Shown: positions 43,324 to 53,485, counted from the stretch's first letter. The stretch: DNA of 64,000 nt from an uncultured Flavobacteriales bacterium (GCA_903825395.1 CAIKAF010000019.1:1-64000), one strand, 5' to 3'. Made by a program: numbers and translations. Notes: generated from the letters alone by a model not told the origin.

Positions 43324-44337
43324 ATGCGAATAGTTTTAACGGGTGCAGCCGGTTTTATTGGTTCCCATACCTTGGTGGTTCTTCAAGAGCTAGGGCATGA
43401 GGTCATTGCCATTGATGATTTTTCAAATTCAGAACCCCATATTCCAGGTCGGATTTTTCAGATTACCGGGAAAGAAGCAGAATGGATGGAATTGGATATT
43501 GCTCAGCCCGGATTGCTGAAAAATGCCCTTCGAAATCGCCTTCCCATCGATGGGATTATCCATTTCGCCGCCTTTAAAGCGGTTGAAGAATCGGTCCACA
43601 ACCCACTAAAGTATTACCGCAACAACTTATACGGGTTGGTTGAAGTTTTAGACTGCATGCGCGAGCTGAACATACCCAAATTGGTTTTTTCCTCTTCCTG
43701 TACCGTTTATGGGAATCCGGATGAATTGCCGGTAACCGAACAAGCTCCGTTTCGGCCTGCCGTTTCTCCCTACGGAGAAACCAAGCAAATGGGAGAACGT
43801 ATATTAATGGATACTCTAAAAGCGCATCCAGAACTTCAAGCCTGCATTCTAAGGTACTTCAATCCAATTGGGGCTCACCCTTCGGGGCTTATCGGCGAAC
43901 TTTGCAGGGGAGTCCCCAGCAATTTAATACCGTATCTCACCCAAACGGCCATTGGGAAACGAGAGCGCCTTCGAATTTTTGGAAATGATTATTCAACGCC
44001 GGACGGAACCTGCATCCGCGATTTTATTCATGTGTGTGATTTGGCGGATGCCCATGTTCGGGCTTTGAATTACCTGGATTCTCCCAAAGAAAATCCCGGC
44101 ATATTTAATGTAGGTACAGGGAAGGGCGTTAGTGTTCAAGAAGCCGTAGATACCTTCAATTCAATTTGGGGTAAATCTTTACCCGTGGAATATGTTTCGC
44201 GAAGAGCCGGAGATGTCGAGCAAATTTGGTCGGACACACAAAAAATAGAACGCGATTTGGGTTGGTCGGCGAAGCGAAGCTTAGCCGATGCCCTTGCCGA
44301 TGCATGGCGTTGGGAACAAACTTTGGCGGGCCATTAA
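43324..44337 (+). CDS. galE: UDP-glucose 4-epimerase
   Basis: A 337-residue extended short-chain dehydrogenase. The Rossmann motif GAAGFIG is at 7-13, SSSCTVYGNP lies at 123-132, and the catalytic YGETK has Y150 and K154. The later NPIGAHPSGLIGE, YSTPDGTCIRDFIHVCDLA and NVGTGKGVSV segments are specific to GalE. It interconverts UDP-glucose and UDP-galactose for surface polysaccharide synthesis. Separate transcription is likely, because a promoter-like pair precedes it and a hairpin (CTTAGGCA/TGCCTAAG at 44361-44383, no T tract) follows. Confidence 0.95.
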   Translation: MRIVLTGAAGFIGSHTLVVLQELGHEVIAIDDFSNSEPHIPGRIFQITGKEAEWMELDIAQPGLLKNALRNRLPIDGIIHFAAFKAVEESVHNPLKYYRNNLYGLVEVLDCMRELNIPKLVFSSSCTVYGNPDELPVTEQAPFRPAVSPYGETKQMGERILMDTLKAHPELQACILRYFNPIGAHPSGLIGELCRGVPSNLIPYLTQTAIGKRERLRIFGNDYSTPDGTCIRDFIHVCDLADAHVRALNYLDSPKENPGIFNVGTGKGVSVQEAVDTFNSIWGKSLPVEYVSRRAGDVEQIWSDTQKIERDLGWSAKRSLADALADAWRWEQTLAGH

Positions 44338-44374
44338 GGGGAGTCGAAATGCAGGTCTTTCTTAGGCAGAAATG

Positions 44375-44405
44375 TTGCCTAAGCCCTTAGCCCTTCCTAT
44401 CTTTA
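44375..44405 (+). promoter_or_regulatory. Putative polA promoter
   Basis: TTGC at 44375-44378 and TATCTTTA at 44398-44405 (7 of 8), about 20 bp apart. The -7 element ends 4 bases before the polA ATG, suggesting little or no leader. The -33 part overlaps the hairpin after galE. Confidence 0.35.
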
Positions 44406-44409
44406 CCCA

Positions 44410-47238
44410 ATGAACCCAAGCTCAGCTCCTAAAAAATTAGTTTTGATTGACGGCTATGCCATGGTCTATCGGGCATATTTCGCATTTATTAAAAACCCCA
44501 GGGTAAATTCGAAAGGCGAGAACACCTCTGCAGCATTTGGATTCACAAACCTGTTGAACGATTTACGGAAAAAGTTAAGCCCTACGCATCTGGCCGTGGT
44601 GTTCGATCCAGCTGAAGATCATGGCGAACGCGCAGAAATTTTTCCGGAGTATAAAGCCCACCGAGAGGCCATGCCGGAAGATTTACGAAGTTCCTTGCCC
44701 CATATCGTATCTATTTTGTCGGCCTTGAAAATACCCTTGATTCAAGTTGAAGGCTTTGAAGCAGATGACGTCATTGGAACCCTAGCTGTTCAAGCTGAAA
44801 ATGAGGGGTTTGAAACGTACATGGTGACCAGCGATAAAGATTATGGACAATTGGTTTCTGAAAAGCGACTTTGGTATAGGCCAGGCAGGATGGGAAGTCC
44901 AGATCAAATTCTTGGCCCGGCGGAAGTGTGCGAGAAGTTCCAGGTAGATCACCCCCTTAAGGTTATTGATTTGCTGGGTTTGATGGGAGATAGCGCAGAT
45001 AATATTCCGGGAATACCCGGAGTGGGCGAAAAAACCGCCATAAAATTATTGGCGGATTACGGAACGGTAGAGGGGGTTTTAGCTATGCAGAATGAAGTGT
45101 CAGGGAAATTGGGAGAGCGCATTCGTGAGCATGCAGGTTTGGCCTTAATTTCAAAAAAGCTAGCCACCATTGTACTTGATGTGCCGATAGAATGGCATGA
45201 ATCTGATTTGGAATGCAAAGCCCCAGATGCAGAAGAGCTTTCAAGGGTTTTTGCAGAATTGGAGTTTAGAAATCTTGCCGAACGCATGTTGGGCGCTGCT
45301 TCTCTTCCTACTCAGGCAGCTTCTGCTCCGGTCCAATCGACCACAAAACCCCAAGATTTGTTCAGCTATCAGGAGGCATGGGATGAAAGTCCCGTGGCCA
45401 TTCCTACGGAAGTTCCGGTTCAATTGAATACCATTGAAAGTAGGCCACATCAGTACTTTATTGTTCAAGATGCATTGTGGCGGGCCGATTTGCTTGCCGA
45501 ATTGCTGCAGCAGTCTAGTGTAACCATCGATACCGAGACCACAGATATAGACCCACTAAAAGCAGAGCTGGTTGGTCTTGTTTTTTCTTTTAGGGTCGGG
45601 CAGGCCTACTATTTACCTATGCCCCGGGATAGGGCTGAAACATTAACACTGTTGGCCGAGTTTGCCCCCTTATGGAAACGGTCAGACATTGAATGGATTG
45701 GTCAAAACATCAAGTACGACCTGTTGGTTTTGAGAAACTACGATATACACCTCTCAGGTCGATTGTTCGATACCATGCTGGCTCATTACCTTATGGAGCC
45801 AGAGTTGCGGCACAATTTGGATTTTATGGCTCGAACGTACTTGGGCTACGAAACCATCCCTACCGAAGCGCTGCTTGGCCCCAAAGGGAAGCAGCAAAAA
45901 ACCATGCGCGACATACCTGTTGAACGGGTGGCTGACTACGCTTGTGAGGATGCAGATATAACCTTACAATTGGCCCTCCATTTTAAACCGTTGTTGCAGA
46001 AAGCCGGGGTTCAGTATCTGTTCGACGAAGTGGAAATGCCCTTGCTGCCTGTTTTGGCGGACATGGAATGGGAAGGGATAAATATTGATTCCGGTCGACT
46101 GGAGGAATTGAGTGCCAGTTTTGGTCAACAAATTGAAAGGGAAGATCGGGCAATACAAGAAATGGCTGGTATGCAGTTTAATACAGCTTCCCCAAAGCAA
46201 TTGGGAGAAGTTTTGTTTGACCATTTAAAGTTGGATGCCAAAGCCAAGAAAACCCGTACAGGACAATACTCTACCAATGAGGAAACACTAAAGAAGTTAG
46301 AAGGAAAGCACCCCATTATAGAACATATATTTGAGCTGAGGGAATTGCAAAAGCTAAAGGGGACATATTTGGACGCGCTTCCTGAGCTACGGCTTCCAAG
46401 AACCGGAAGGGTGCACACCAACTTTAATCAGGCGGTGGCGGCTACGGGTCGCCTAAGTTCCAATAATCCCAATTTGCAAAACATTCCCAATCGAACGGCA
46501 AGAGGTAGGGAAATCCGAACGGCCTTTGTGCCTAGGTCTTCTGATTTTCGATTGGTATCTGCCGACTACAGTCAAGTTGAACTCAGGTTGATTGCTGAGC
46601 TGAGCGGAGAAGAGCAGATGAAAGAGGCCTTTCGGCAGGGACAGGATATTCATGCCGCTACGGCAGCCCGCATTTTTTCGGTTGCGTTGAATGAAGTGGA
46701 TAAAACCATGCGCAGCAAGGCTAAGATGGTCAATTTTGGAATTATTTATGGAATCTCGGCCTTTGGCTTGGCTCAACGATTGGGCATTCCGCGTTCAGAG
46801 GCCGCAGAAATCATCTCGGCCTATGTGGCTACCTATCCCGGGATTCGTGAATATATGGATTCTCAAGTGGCATTTGCCCGCAATCATGGGTATGTAGAAA
46901 CCTTAATGGGGAGAAGGCGTTATCTGCGTGATATTACCTCCGCCAATCAGACCGTTCGTGGATTTGCGGAACGCAACGCCATCAATGCTCCGATTCAAGG
47001 TTCGGCGGCCGACATCATTAAATTGGCCATGATTCGCATTCAGCATGCCATTCAGACTGAAGGCCTGCAAAGCCGTTTGGTGCTTCAGGTGCATGATGAA
47101 TTGGTGTTTGATGCCCACCTGTCAGAACTGGAGCGGATTGTTGAATTGGCGAAGCATCACATGCCGGCAGCCTATCCTCTTTCGGTGCCCTTAGAAGTAG
47201 AGGTGGGTATTGGAATGAACTGGCTTGAAGCGCATTGA
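44410..47238 (+). CDS. polA: DNA polymerase I
   Basis: A 942-residue family A polymerase. The 5'-3' exonuclease domain (about 1-300) has LIDGYAMVYRAYFAF, EGFEADDVIGTLA and GLMGDSADNIPGIPGVGEKTA. The 3'-5' proofreading domain keeps its metal ligands (DTET from D374). The polymerase domain has SADYSQVELRLIAE with catalytic D719, the O-helix RSKAKMVNFGIIYG, and QVHDELVFD with H895 and D896. All three activities therefore look intact. It fills gaps and removes RNA primers in replication and repair. The crcB gene follows at once. Confidence 0.97.
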   Translation: MNPSSAPKKLVLIDGYAMVYRAYFAFIKNPRVNSKGENTSAAFGFTNLLNDLRKKLSPTHLAVVFDPAEDHGERAEIFPEYKAHREAMPEDLRSSLPHIVSILSALKIPLIQVEGFEADDVIGTLAVQAENEGFETYMVTSDKDYGQLVSEKRLWYRPGRMGSPDQILGPAEVCEKFQVDHPLKVIDLLGLMGDSADNIPGIPGVGEKTAIKLLADYGTVEGVLAMQNEVSGKLGERIREHAGLALISKKLATIVLDVPIEWHESDLECKAPDAEELSRVFAELEFRNLAERMLGAASLPTQAASAPVQSTTKPQDLFSYQEAWDESPVAIPTEVPVQLNTIESRPHQYFIVQDALWRADLLAELLQQSSVTIDTETTDIDPLKAELVGLVFSFRVGQAYYLPMPRDRAETLTLLAEFAPLWKRSDIEWIGQNIKYDLLVLRNYDIHLSGRLFDTMLAHYLMEPELRHNLDFMARTYLGYETIPTEALLGPKGKQQKTMRDIPVERVADYACEDADITLQLALHFKPLLQKAGVQYLFDEVEMPLLPVLADMEWEGINIDSGRLEELSASFGQQIEREDRAIQEMAGMQFNTASPKQLGEVLFDHLKLDAKAKKTRTGQYSTNEETLKKLEGKHPIIEHIFELRELQKLKGTYLDALPELRLPRTGRVHTNFNQAVAATGRLSSNNPNLQNIPNRTARGREIRTAFVPRSSDFRLVSADYSQVELRLIAELSGEEQMKEAFRQGQDIHAATAARIFSVALNEVDKTMRSKAKMVNFGIIYGISAFGLAQRLGIPRSEAAEIISAYVATYPGIREYMDSQVAFARNHGYVETLMGRRRYLRDITSANQTVRGFAERNAINAPIQGSAADIIKLAMIRIQHAIQTEGLQSRLVLQVHDELVFDAHLSELERIVELAKHHMPAAYPLSVPLEVEVGIGMNWLEAH

Positions 47239-47242
47239 TGCC

Positions 47243-47620
47243 ATGCTGGGAGTTAAGGATGTGGTTTGGGTGTTTTTGGCCTGCGGCAGTGGAGGTGTTG
47301 CCCGCTTAGGGATTCAGCTACTTTGCTCTTCGTGGTTTCCTGCGGCTTGGCAGGGTTGGGGGACAGTGTTGAGCAATGCCTTGGCATGTTTTCTAGCCGG
47401 ATTTTTCAGTGGTTTTCTTGCGGGTTCTGGAACTTCGCGTTTGGCATTGTTGACCGGATTTTGCGGTGGATTAAGCACCTTTTCAGCCTTTGCCTTGGAT
47501 TATTTGCCTATGGTTCGGGAGGGGCATTGGTCGGCTTGGTTGTTGGTTTTTGCTCAGGTGATAATGGGTTTGGGAATGGCATGGATTGGTTTGGTTCTTG
47601 CCGATGCCATCCGGGCTTGA
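47243..47620 (+). CDS. crcB: Fluoride channel CrcB/FluC
   Basis: A 125-residue protein with four hydrophobic segments. It has GSGGVARLGI (the usual GG.GA..R), GTVLSNALACF (GT...N), and GFCGGLSTFSAFALD, the conserved F-channel box GFCGG.TTFSTF with small changes. FluC proteins form dual-topology dimers that export fluoride. The ATG at 47243 is preferred; a TTG at 47225 would overlap polA by 14 bases. The 4-base gap after polA suggests co-transcription. Confidence 0.9.
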   Translation: MLGVKDVVWVFLACGSGGVARLGIQLLCSSWFPAAWQGWGTVLSNALACFLAGFFSGFLAGSGTSRLALLTGFCGGLSTFSAFALDYLPMVREGHWSAWLLVFAQVIMGLGMAWIGLVLADAIRA

Positions 47621-47625
47621 ATGGG

Positions 47626-48804
47626 CTAGTCGTTAGGACTCTGCTTGGGATTATTTAAGCCTAAGGAGGAGGCCCTCAGAATGGATTGGTTTCCAAAACG
47701 TTCGCGCAGCTTATCCATGGTTTGGTACAGATGAATTTGGGGGCTGGGCTCATCGAAGAGTGAAAGTGTGGTTTGTCCGGTAATCCATCCGCTAAGCCGA
47801 AGGCCGATGCACCGCACTCGGCTTCGCCGTACAAACAGTGCAGACATCAAATCGCAGGCATGATCAATGAGTTGCTGGTCGGAGCAGGTGTAAGGAATTT
47901 TACGCTGTTTACTGAAGGTTTGGAAATCAGAATACCGCAGTTTGACTGAAATTTCGCTGCACATTCGGTTTTGAGATCGAAGTTCTTGTCCTAGGCGTTC
48001 TGTCAATACAATCAGATGCCTTCGGAGTTCACGGGGATCAGCCAAATCTTGATCAAAGGTGGTTTCGGCGCTCATTGATTTTTGTTCCCGGTAGGGAGTA
48101 ACGGGCATATTGTCAATACCTCTTGCTTTTTGGCCAATTTCAATACCGGGCTTTCCGAAGGCCTGGCCCATCCAACTGAGCGGGATTTGTTGTAGACTTT
48201 CAATTTGAACGATGCCCATATGTTCAAGTTTGCTGGTAATGACGGGGCCGGCCATTGGGATGGTTCGAACGGGCAAGGGAGATAAGAACCGCCGCTCTTG
48301 CCCGGCAGCAACCGCTTTGCTGCCATTCGGTTTAGCTTGGCCGGTTGCAATTTTTGATACGGTTTTATTGACGGAAATTCCAAATGAAACCGGTAGGCCG
48401 AGTTCCTCGAGCATTTTTTCGCGCAGCTCCCGGGCATAGCTTATACCTCCAAAAAACCGCTCCATACCACTTAGGTCGGCATAAAATTCATCGATGGATG
48501 CTTTTTCAAGGCAAGGTAGATGTTGATTTAGCATTTCGGTGATTTCTGCAGAGGTCTGGGAATACAATTCCATATCGCCCCTTAGAATAAGGGCTTCAGG
48601 GCAAAGGCGGCGCGCAACCGAAAGGGGCATGCCCGAGCGGATGCCCAGGGCTCTAGATTCATAGCTGCATGAGGCCACCACGCTCCGGGCCGAATGCCCA
48701 GCGATAATAACCGCCCTATTTTTTAAGCGGGCATCTCGGCGCTGTTCTACTGAAACAAAAAAAGAATCCATATCGATGTGCAGCACCAAAGAATCGTTTG
48801 CCAT
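47626..48804 (-). CDS. dinB: DNA polymerase IV (Y family, DinB)
   Basis: A 392-residue translesion polymerase. Metal ligands sit in HIDMDSFFVSVE (D11, D13) and KASIDEFYADL (S103-I-D105-E106). A CSYESRALGIRSGMP finger segment, FGISVNKTVSKIATGQAKPNG thumb region and a C-terminal little-finger domain are present. It copies past damaged bases with low fidelity. The divergent neighbour is an HTH-S24 regulator, a pairing that suggests damage-responsive control of dinB in a phylum that often lacks LexA. The last residues (NPKQSPND) lack an obvious clamp-binding motif. Confidence 0.95.
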   Translation of the reverse strand: MANDSLVLHIDMDSFFVSVEQRRDARLKNRAVIIAGHSARSVVASCSYESRALGIRSGMPLSVARRLCPEALILRGDMELYSQTSAEITEMLNQHLPCLEKASIDEFYADLSGMERFFGGISYARELREKMLEELGLPVSFGISVNKTVSKIATGQAKPNGSKAVAAGQERRFLSPLPVRTIPMAGPVITSKLEHMGIVQIESLQQIPLSWMGQAFGKPGIEIGQKARGIDNMPVTPYREQKSMSAETTFDQDLADPRELRRHLIVLTERLGQELRSQNRMCSEISVKLRYSDFQTFSKQRKIPYTCSDQQLIDHACDLMSALFVRRSRVRCIGLRLSGWITGQTTLSLFDEPSPQIHLYQTMDKLRERFGNQSILRASSLGLNNPKQSPND

Positions 48805-48846
48805 AAAATTTGTCTATTTTACGACAACAATTTAAACAATTTGATG

Positions 48847-48888
48847 TACATTTGCATTTGAAACATGAATTTCGGTGTTTGAAATATG
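48847..48888 (+). promoter_or_regulatory. Promoter element and candidate operator between dinB and the HTH-S24 gene
   Basis: TACATTTG at 48847-48854 is an exact -7 match pointing toward the HTH-S24 gene. Just downstream, TTTGAAACATG (48857-48867) and TTTGAAATATG (48878-48888) form a direct repeat with a 21-base period, two helical turns. That fits a repressor site occupied on one DNA face, probably by the HTH-S24 protein itself. Confidence 0.45.
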
Positions 48889-48934
48889 CGAATGCCGGAC
48901 TGGCATGACCTCACCCTAAAGTGTACCTATCGTT

Positions 48935-49741
48935 ATGGAAAATTATTTGGCAGACAACCTTAAGTTTTTGAGGCAAATGCGAAAGCAATCGCAAGAGGCT
49001 TTGGCCGCTATTTTAGAAGTGAAACGCACTACCTATAGTGCGTACGAGTTGGGGAAGGCGGAGCCTAATTTATTGACGCTCAGAAAAATTACCGAATGGG
49101 CGCAGCTTAGTGCGGACTATTTGATATCCCGTTCGCTGCGTGAAACCCCCATGTCTGTACTGGTGGAGTGGCAGGCCATGTATAAGGCGGACGTACATGG
49201 GAAGCACATTCGCGTAGTGGCAGTTCGGGAAGAAGAAGGAGTAGGCGGGGGGGCTGTATACGATGCCGTAAAGGTAACGGCCAGCGCTGGATATACGGCA
49301 GGATATCACGACCGAGAATTCATTCAGGCCTTGCCTACATTCCGGATGCCCTTTCTTCGCAAACGGCTGAACGGAAGAACGTTTCAGATTAAAGGGGATA
49401 GTATGCCACCGGCACCCAATGGATCTTGGGTGGCTGGCACCTATTTGGAAGACTGGAGTTTGATTCGAAATGGCATGCCCTATATTGTAGTTACACGAGA
49501 GGAGGGAATCGTATTTAAGTTGGTTGAAAATCAGATTAAAGAGCGGGGCTGCCTGCGGCTATCTTCCACCAATACCTTTTATAAGCCCTACGATGTGCCG
49601 GTGGAACAGGTCATTGAAATTTGGGAGTTCAGTTTTTATGTGACCGAGGAATTTAGTCCGCCGGAAGATCCGGCCCAAGCAATAAATCAAGCGGTAAAGA
49701 TGCTTCAAATCGAAGTTGAGAATTTAAAATCGAAGGCCTGA
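48935..49741 (+). CDS. XRE-family regulator with S24 (LexA-like) C-terminal domain
   Basis: A 268-residue regulator. Residues 5-60 form a helix-turn-helix (LKFLRQMRKQSQEALAAILEVKRTTYSAYELGKAEP). A linker leads to an S24 peptidase-like domain with QIKGDSMPP (Ser 156) and GIVFKLVEN (Lys 195), the Ser-Lys dyad of LexA/UmuD self-cleavage. A possible cleavage site is a small-residue pair around AVKVTASAGY (residues 111-120). It is divergent to dinB, so the natural model is a repressor that cleaves itself on DNA damage and releases dinB and its own gene. LexA itself is not seen here. Confidence 0.87.
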   Translation: MENYLADNLKFLRQMRKQSQEALAAILEVKRTTYSAYELGKAEPNLLTLRKITEWAQLSADYLISRSLRETPMSVLVEWQAMYKADVHGKHIRVVAVREEEGVGGGAVYDAVKVTASAGYTAGYHDREFIQALPTFRMPFLRKRLNGRTFQIKGDSMPPAPNGSWVAGTYLEDWSLIRNGMPYIVVTREEGIVFKLVENQIKERGCLRLSSTNTFYKPYDVPVEQVIEIWEFSFYVTEEFSPPEDPAQAINQAVKMLQIEVENLKSKA

Positions 49742-49860
49742 ATCCGCTTTTTTTTTAACATTGAAGAAACATATTGAATCGAAAATATTACCTTTATCCT
49801 AATGTACTTTACCTGTTTTTTAAGAAAACGTAAAGAATACAACCTAACATCAATTTTTTT

Positions 49861-52800
49861 ATGAAAAAAATCATTACAAAAATGAAGGCTTTTTCAGCTA
49901 AAACGTTTGCTGTAATCGCTTTTTTATGGGCGGGTGCCACGATCAATGCGCAGTATTGTGTGCCCACCGGCAATTGCGCGTTTGGGGATGAAATTCTAAA
50001 CTTTACGCTCAACACAATCAACAACAATTCGCTGTGCCAAGGCGGATATTCGGATTTTAGCGGGAGCATTAGTACTACGCTGAATGCCAGTGTGCCCTAT
50101 CCTTATTCAGCAACGTTTGGCTATTCTTCACAAAGTTTGGCATTGTGGTTGGACATCAATCAGGATGGCGATTTTGATGATGCCGGTGAATTTGTTTCAA
50201 ATGTGCCCTATGTTTCCGGAGCAACTTTCGCCAGCGGCACCTTGACCATACCCGGTACGGTCAATTCAGGGACCTACCGCCTTCGTGTTCGGAACTGGTG
50301 GATTAATGATTTCCTTGGTTTGCCTGGTGAAGCTTGCCAAGCTGTTTCCTATGGCGAAACAGAAGACTACACCGTTATTGTGGTAAACAGTGCATGCACT
50401 GCTCCTCCTACACCCGGTGTGGCAAATGCCCCATCCTCAGTATGTGCCGGTGTTAATTTCAATGTTAGTTTGACCGGCAATTCAATGGGGAGTGGCCAAA
50501 CCTATCAATGGCAATCCTCTACCAATGGAACAACATGGGCAGATATTCTAGGCGCAACGAACATTAATCTAGCCACCTCGGCCAATGTACCAACGTATTA
50601 CCGTTGTGTAGTAACCTGCTCAGGCCAGTCGGATACCTCTGCTGCCGATTTTTTAGCTACCATTATCCCAGCAAATATTTGTAATGCCTGCGTTTCAGCG
50701 GCTTCATTCAATGGAGATACTTATATCGAAGGAGTGCAATTGGGTGGCATCAATACCAATAGTACACTATGCGCCAACTACACCGACAATACCAGTTTAT
50801 CTACTGTAGTTATTAAAGGTGGAAGTTATACAGGATCTATCATTCACGGCGATTGCGATGGTGGTTCAGCCTATCAACGTGGAGTTCTAGTATGGGCGGA
50901 TTGGAATGCCAATGGCGATTTTACCGATCCAGGTGAGCAGCTGATGTCCATCACTTCTCCCGGCGTATTTAGTCAGGCTGAACCCTTAACGTTTACTGTA
51001 CCTGCAAATATTCCTTCAGGACCAGTATTGATGAGGGTTATTGCCTCTGAGGATGGTGTGACAACACCACCTTGCGGCAACTACAGCTACGGTGAAACCG
51101 AAGATTATGTTTTGATTGTAGCCGATCCCCCCTTTAACGATGCAGGTATCGCTCAATTGATTTCGCCTTCAACCAACCTTTGTTTTGTGTCAGATACCAT
51201 TCGTGTTCGTTTGGAAAACGTAGGGCAGGTGGCTCTTACCTCATGCCAATTCAATGTTTCAGTAAATGGTGGCACAGTTCAAACCTTTAACTGGACAGGA
51301 AACATTGGACCCAATACAGCTCAAAACGTATTTGTTGGAAGTACCGTTTTGAATGATGGAGATTTCTTAAAAGTGTGGACAACTCTTCCAAACGGTGTTC
51401 AAGATTCACTAAACTTTAATGACACGCTGCAACAAAACGTGTATCAATCGATGAATGGTATTTATACCATCGGGGGAAATGCACCTGATTTTAATACCAT
51501 TAACGATGCACTTTCAGCGCTTCAAATTCGCGGAGCCTGCGGAAATGTCACCCTAAATGTCCGTTCAGGCACTTATGTCGAACAAATGAAGTTGGAAACG
51601 TTCCCCGGAAACAGTTCTGTTCAAGTTGTATTGCAATCTGAAGTACAAGATGCAGATTCTGTCCGGATTCAATTCGCATCAACCACTTTGGCGAACAATT
51701 ATGTAGCTTGGTTTGAAACGGTTGAGAATTTCACCATCAATGAGGTGACCCTCGCCGCTACTGGATTCACCTTCTCTACGACTACTTTGTTGAGTGGTTT
51801 AGGAAAGAACAATGCCATTCAGAATTCTACCATAATCGGTGATACTCTAGCTACATTTGATAGCAACAACTCGTTTAATATTAAGTCATTGGTTGACAAC
51901 GACAACAACTTTAGCCTATTGAACAATACCATTTGGGGTGGTTCTAGGGCGGTAAGTTTGTCTGGAACTTCTGCTGCAGATCCGGAAAAGGGAATTCGCA
52001 TCATTGGAAACACCGTTGATAAATTTTATTTCGTAGGTATCGCCTTATTTAATCAGGAAAATCCAACCGTCGAAGACAACACGGTAATTGCCCGTGGAAG
52101 CAATACCAATATGTTCCGGATGTACTTCAATACGGTGTACAACGGAGCCAGCATTAGCGGAAACCGAGTGGGTGGATCCAACGGAGGTTTTGGTATTAAC
52201 TTGGATGGTGTTGGTGGTAGCCTAACCAACCCAGCCGTGGTTTCAAACAACTTTATCCACATGGGTGATTCGTTGAATGCTCAAAATTCAGAGGCCATTT
52301 TTATTCAAAATGGATCCAATCTGTTGAATGTGTACCACAACAGTGTCGCGGTTTATTCCCAGACCACCGGAACCGCTGGTTTGACCATCGGAACGGGTGC
52401 CAACGTGGATATCAACATCAAAAACAACATCATTGCCCATTATGGTCAAGGTGCTGCTTACGAAATTGATGGTTCTTTGAGCATTGCTTCATCCAACTAC
52501 AATGATTTATATGTTGCCGGCGGACCTTTGGCCAGATATGCCGGAAACCAACTTGCCGATTTGACTTCCTTTAACGCAGCTACCGGTCACGATGCCAATT
52601 CAATTTCAATAGATCCTTTGTTCAGCAGCCTGGATATGCATACTTGCTTGGCAGATTTTGACAATGCAGGAACTGCGGTAGGCGTTGTTCATGATATTGA
52701 TGGAGACACACGCAATACCCAAACACCAGACATGGGAGCAGATGAATATGTATTGGCGGCTTCCTTTACCTTGGGTAATGATATTTACAAGTGTTCTGCA

Positions 52801-53466
52801 GATAGCGTTGAACTCGGAGCTGAGGTAATCTTAGACGGTACGTATTACTGGAGTACGTTCAGCAACGATCCCTCAATTTTTGTAACAACTCCTGGTGAGT
52901 ATAGCCTTACTTTGGTAACCAACTGCGGTACTGTAGATGACACCATTGAGGTGTTCAATATTGCTGCCCCAGTAGCGAACTTTAGCAGCACCAACAGTTT
53001 CTATACCTATGTATTTACAAACACTTCTAGCAATGCTACATCGTACAGCTGGGATTTTGGTGACGGCAATACATCCAATGCCGCTAATCCACTACATATT
53101 TATGCGGCCGATGGCAGCTACACTGTAACCTTAACTGCTACAAATTCTTGTGGGGAAACCAGCACCAAAACGTTCCAGGTAATTGTGAATGTCACCTCTA
53201 TTGAGGAAGAGGATCCTTTGGCTGTAGAGGTTTATCCTAACCCTACTTCAGGATTGACAACCGTACGTGTTGAGGGGTTGAGTCTTCAAAACCTTAACCT
53301 GAAATTAATGGATTTAGCGGGCCGAGTGTTGCTAACTAAAACCATTTCAGGTCAAGCCGGCAATTTTGAAACTTCACTTAATTTGACCAAGTTGGCCTCT
53401 GGAGTTTATCTAGTACGCATTGAGGGTGGAGATTTTTCTGCTGTTCAGCGTGTAGTTCGCCGATAA
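49861..53466 (+). CDS. T9SS-secreted protein with GEVED, beta-helix and PKD domains
   Basis: A 1201-residue protein. The signal peptide (to about residue 30, ATINAQ) is followed by two GEVED domains (about 30-175 and 280-420, each ending YGETEDY), with an Ig-like module between them (about 185-270). A CARDB-like domain lies at about 425-525. A long right-handed parallel beta-helix follows (about 540-970; LTNPAVVSNNFIH, LLNVYHNSVAVYSQ), of the kind found in carbohydrate-active surface proteins. A PKD module (SYSWDFGDGNTSN) precedes the type A sorting domain (VYPNPTSGL, LMDLAGRVL, ASGVYLVRIEGG). An upstream -7-like TTACCTTTA lies near 49790. The beta-helix may bind or cut polysaccharide, but no catalytic motif is evident. 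Confidence 0.92.
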   Translation: MKKIITKMKAFSAKTFAVIAFLWAGATINAQYCVPTGNCAFGDEILNFTLNTINNNSLCQGGYSDFSGSISTTLNASVPYPYSATFGYSSQSLALWLDINQDGDFDDAGEFVSNVPYVSGATFASGTLTIPGTVNSGTYRLRVRNWWINDFLGLPGEACQAVSYGETEDYTVIVVNSACTAPPTPGVANAPSSVCAGVNFNVSLTGNSMGSGQTYQWQSSTNGTTWADILGATNINLATSANVPTYYRCVVTCSGQSDTSAADFLATIIPANICNACVSAASFNGDTYIEGVQLGGINTNSTLCANYTDNTSLSTVVIKGGSYTGSIIHGDCDGGSAYQRGVLVWADWNANGDFTDPGEQLMSITSPGVFSQAEPLTFTVPANIPSGPVLMRVIASEDGVTTPPCGNYSYGETEDYVLIVADPPFNDAGIAQLISPSTNLCFVSDTIRVRLENVGQVALTSCQFNVSVNGGTVQTFNWTGNIGPNTAQNVFVGSTVLNDGDFLKVWTTLPNGVQDSLNFNDTLQQNVYQSMNGIYTIGGNAPDFNTINDALSALQIRGACGNVTLNVRSGTYVEQMKLETFPGNSSVQVVLQSEVQDADSVRIQFASTTLANNYVAWFETVENFTINEVTLAATGFTFSTTTLLSGLGKNNAIQNSTIIGDTLATFDSNNSFNIKSLVDNDNNFSLLNNTIWGGSRAVSLSGTSAADPEKGIRIIGNTVDKFYFVGIALFNQENPTVEDNTVIARGSNTNMFRMYFNTVYNGASISGNRVGGSNGGFGINLDGVGGSLTNPAVVSNNFIHMGDSLNAQNSEAIFIQNGSNLLNVYHNSVAVYSQTTGTAGLTIGTGANVDINIKNNIIAHYGQGAAYEIDGSLSIASSNYNDLYVAGGPLARYAGNQLADLTSFNAATGHDANSISIDPLFSSLDMHTCLADFDNAGTAVGVVHDIDGDTRNTQTPDMGADEYVLAASFTLGNDIYKCSADSVELGAEVILDGTYYWSTFSNDPSIFVTTPGEYSLTLVTNCGTVDDTIEVFNIAAPVANFSSTNSFYTYVFTNTSSNATSYSWDFGDGNTSNAANPLHIYAADGSYTVTLTATNSCGETSTKTFQVIVNVTSIEEEDPLAVEVYPNPTSGLTTVRVEGLSLQNLNLKLMDLAGRVLLTKTISGQAGNFETSLNLTKLASGVYLVRIEGGDFSAVQRVVRR

Positions 53467-53485
53467 TTCAACTTGAATGGATTTG

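Noticed and set aside
44361-44383. Hairpin CTTAGGCA/TGCCTAAG after galE as a terminator
   Set aside because: The stem is good but no T tract follows, and it overlaps the putative polA promoter; noted only in the galE entry.
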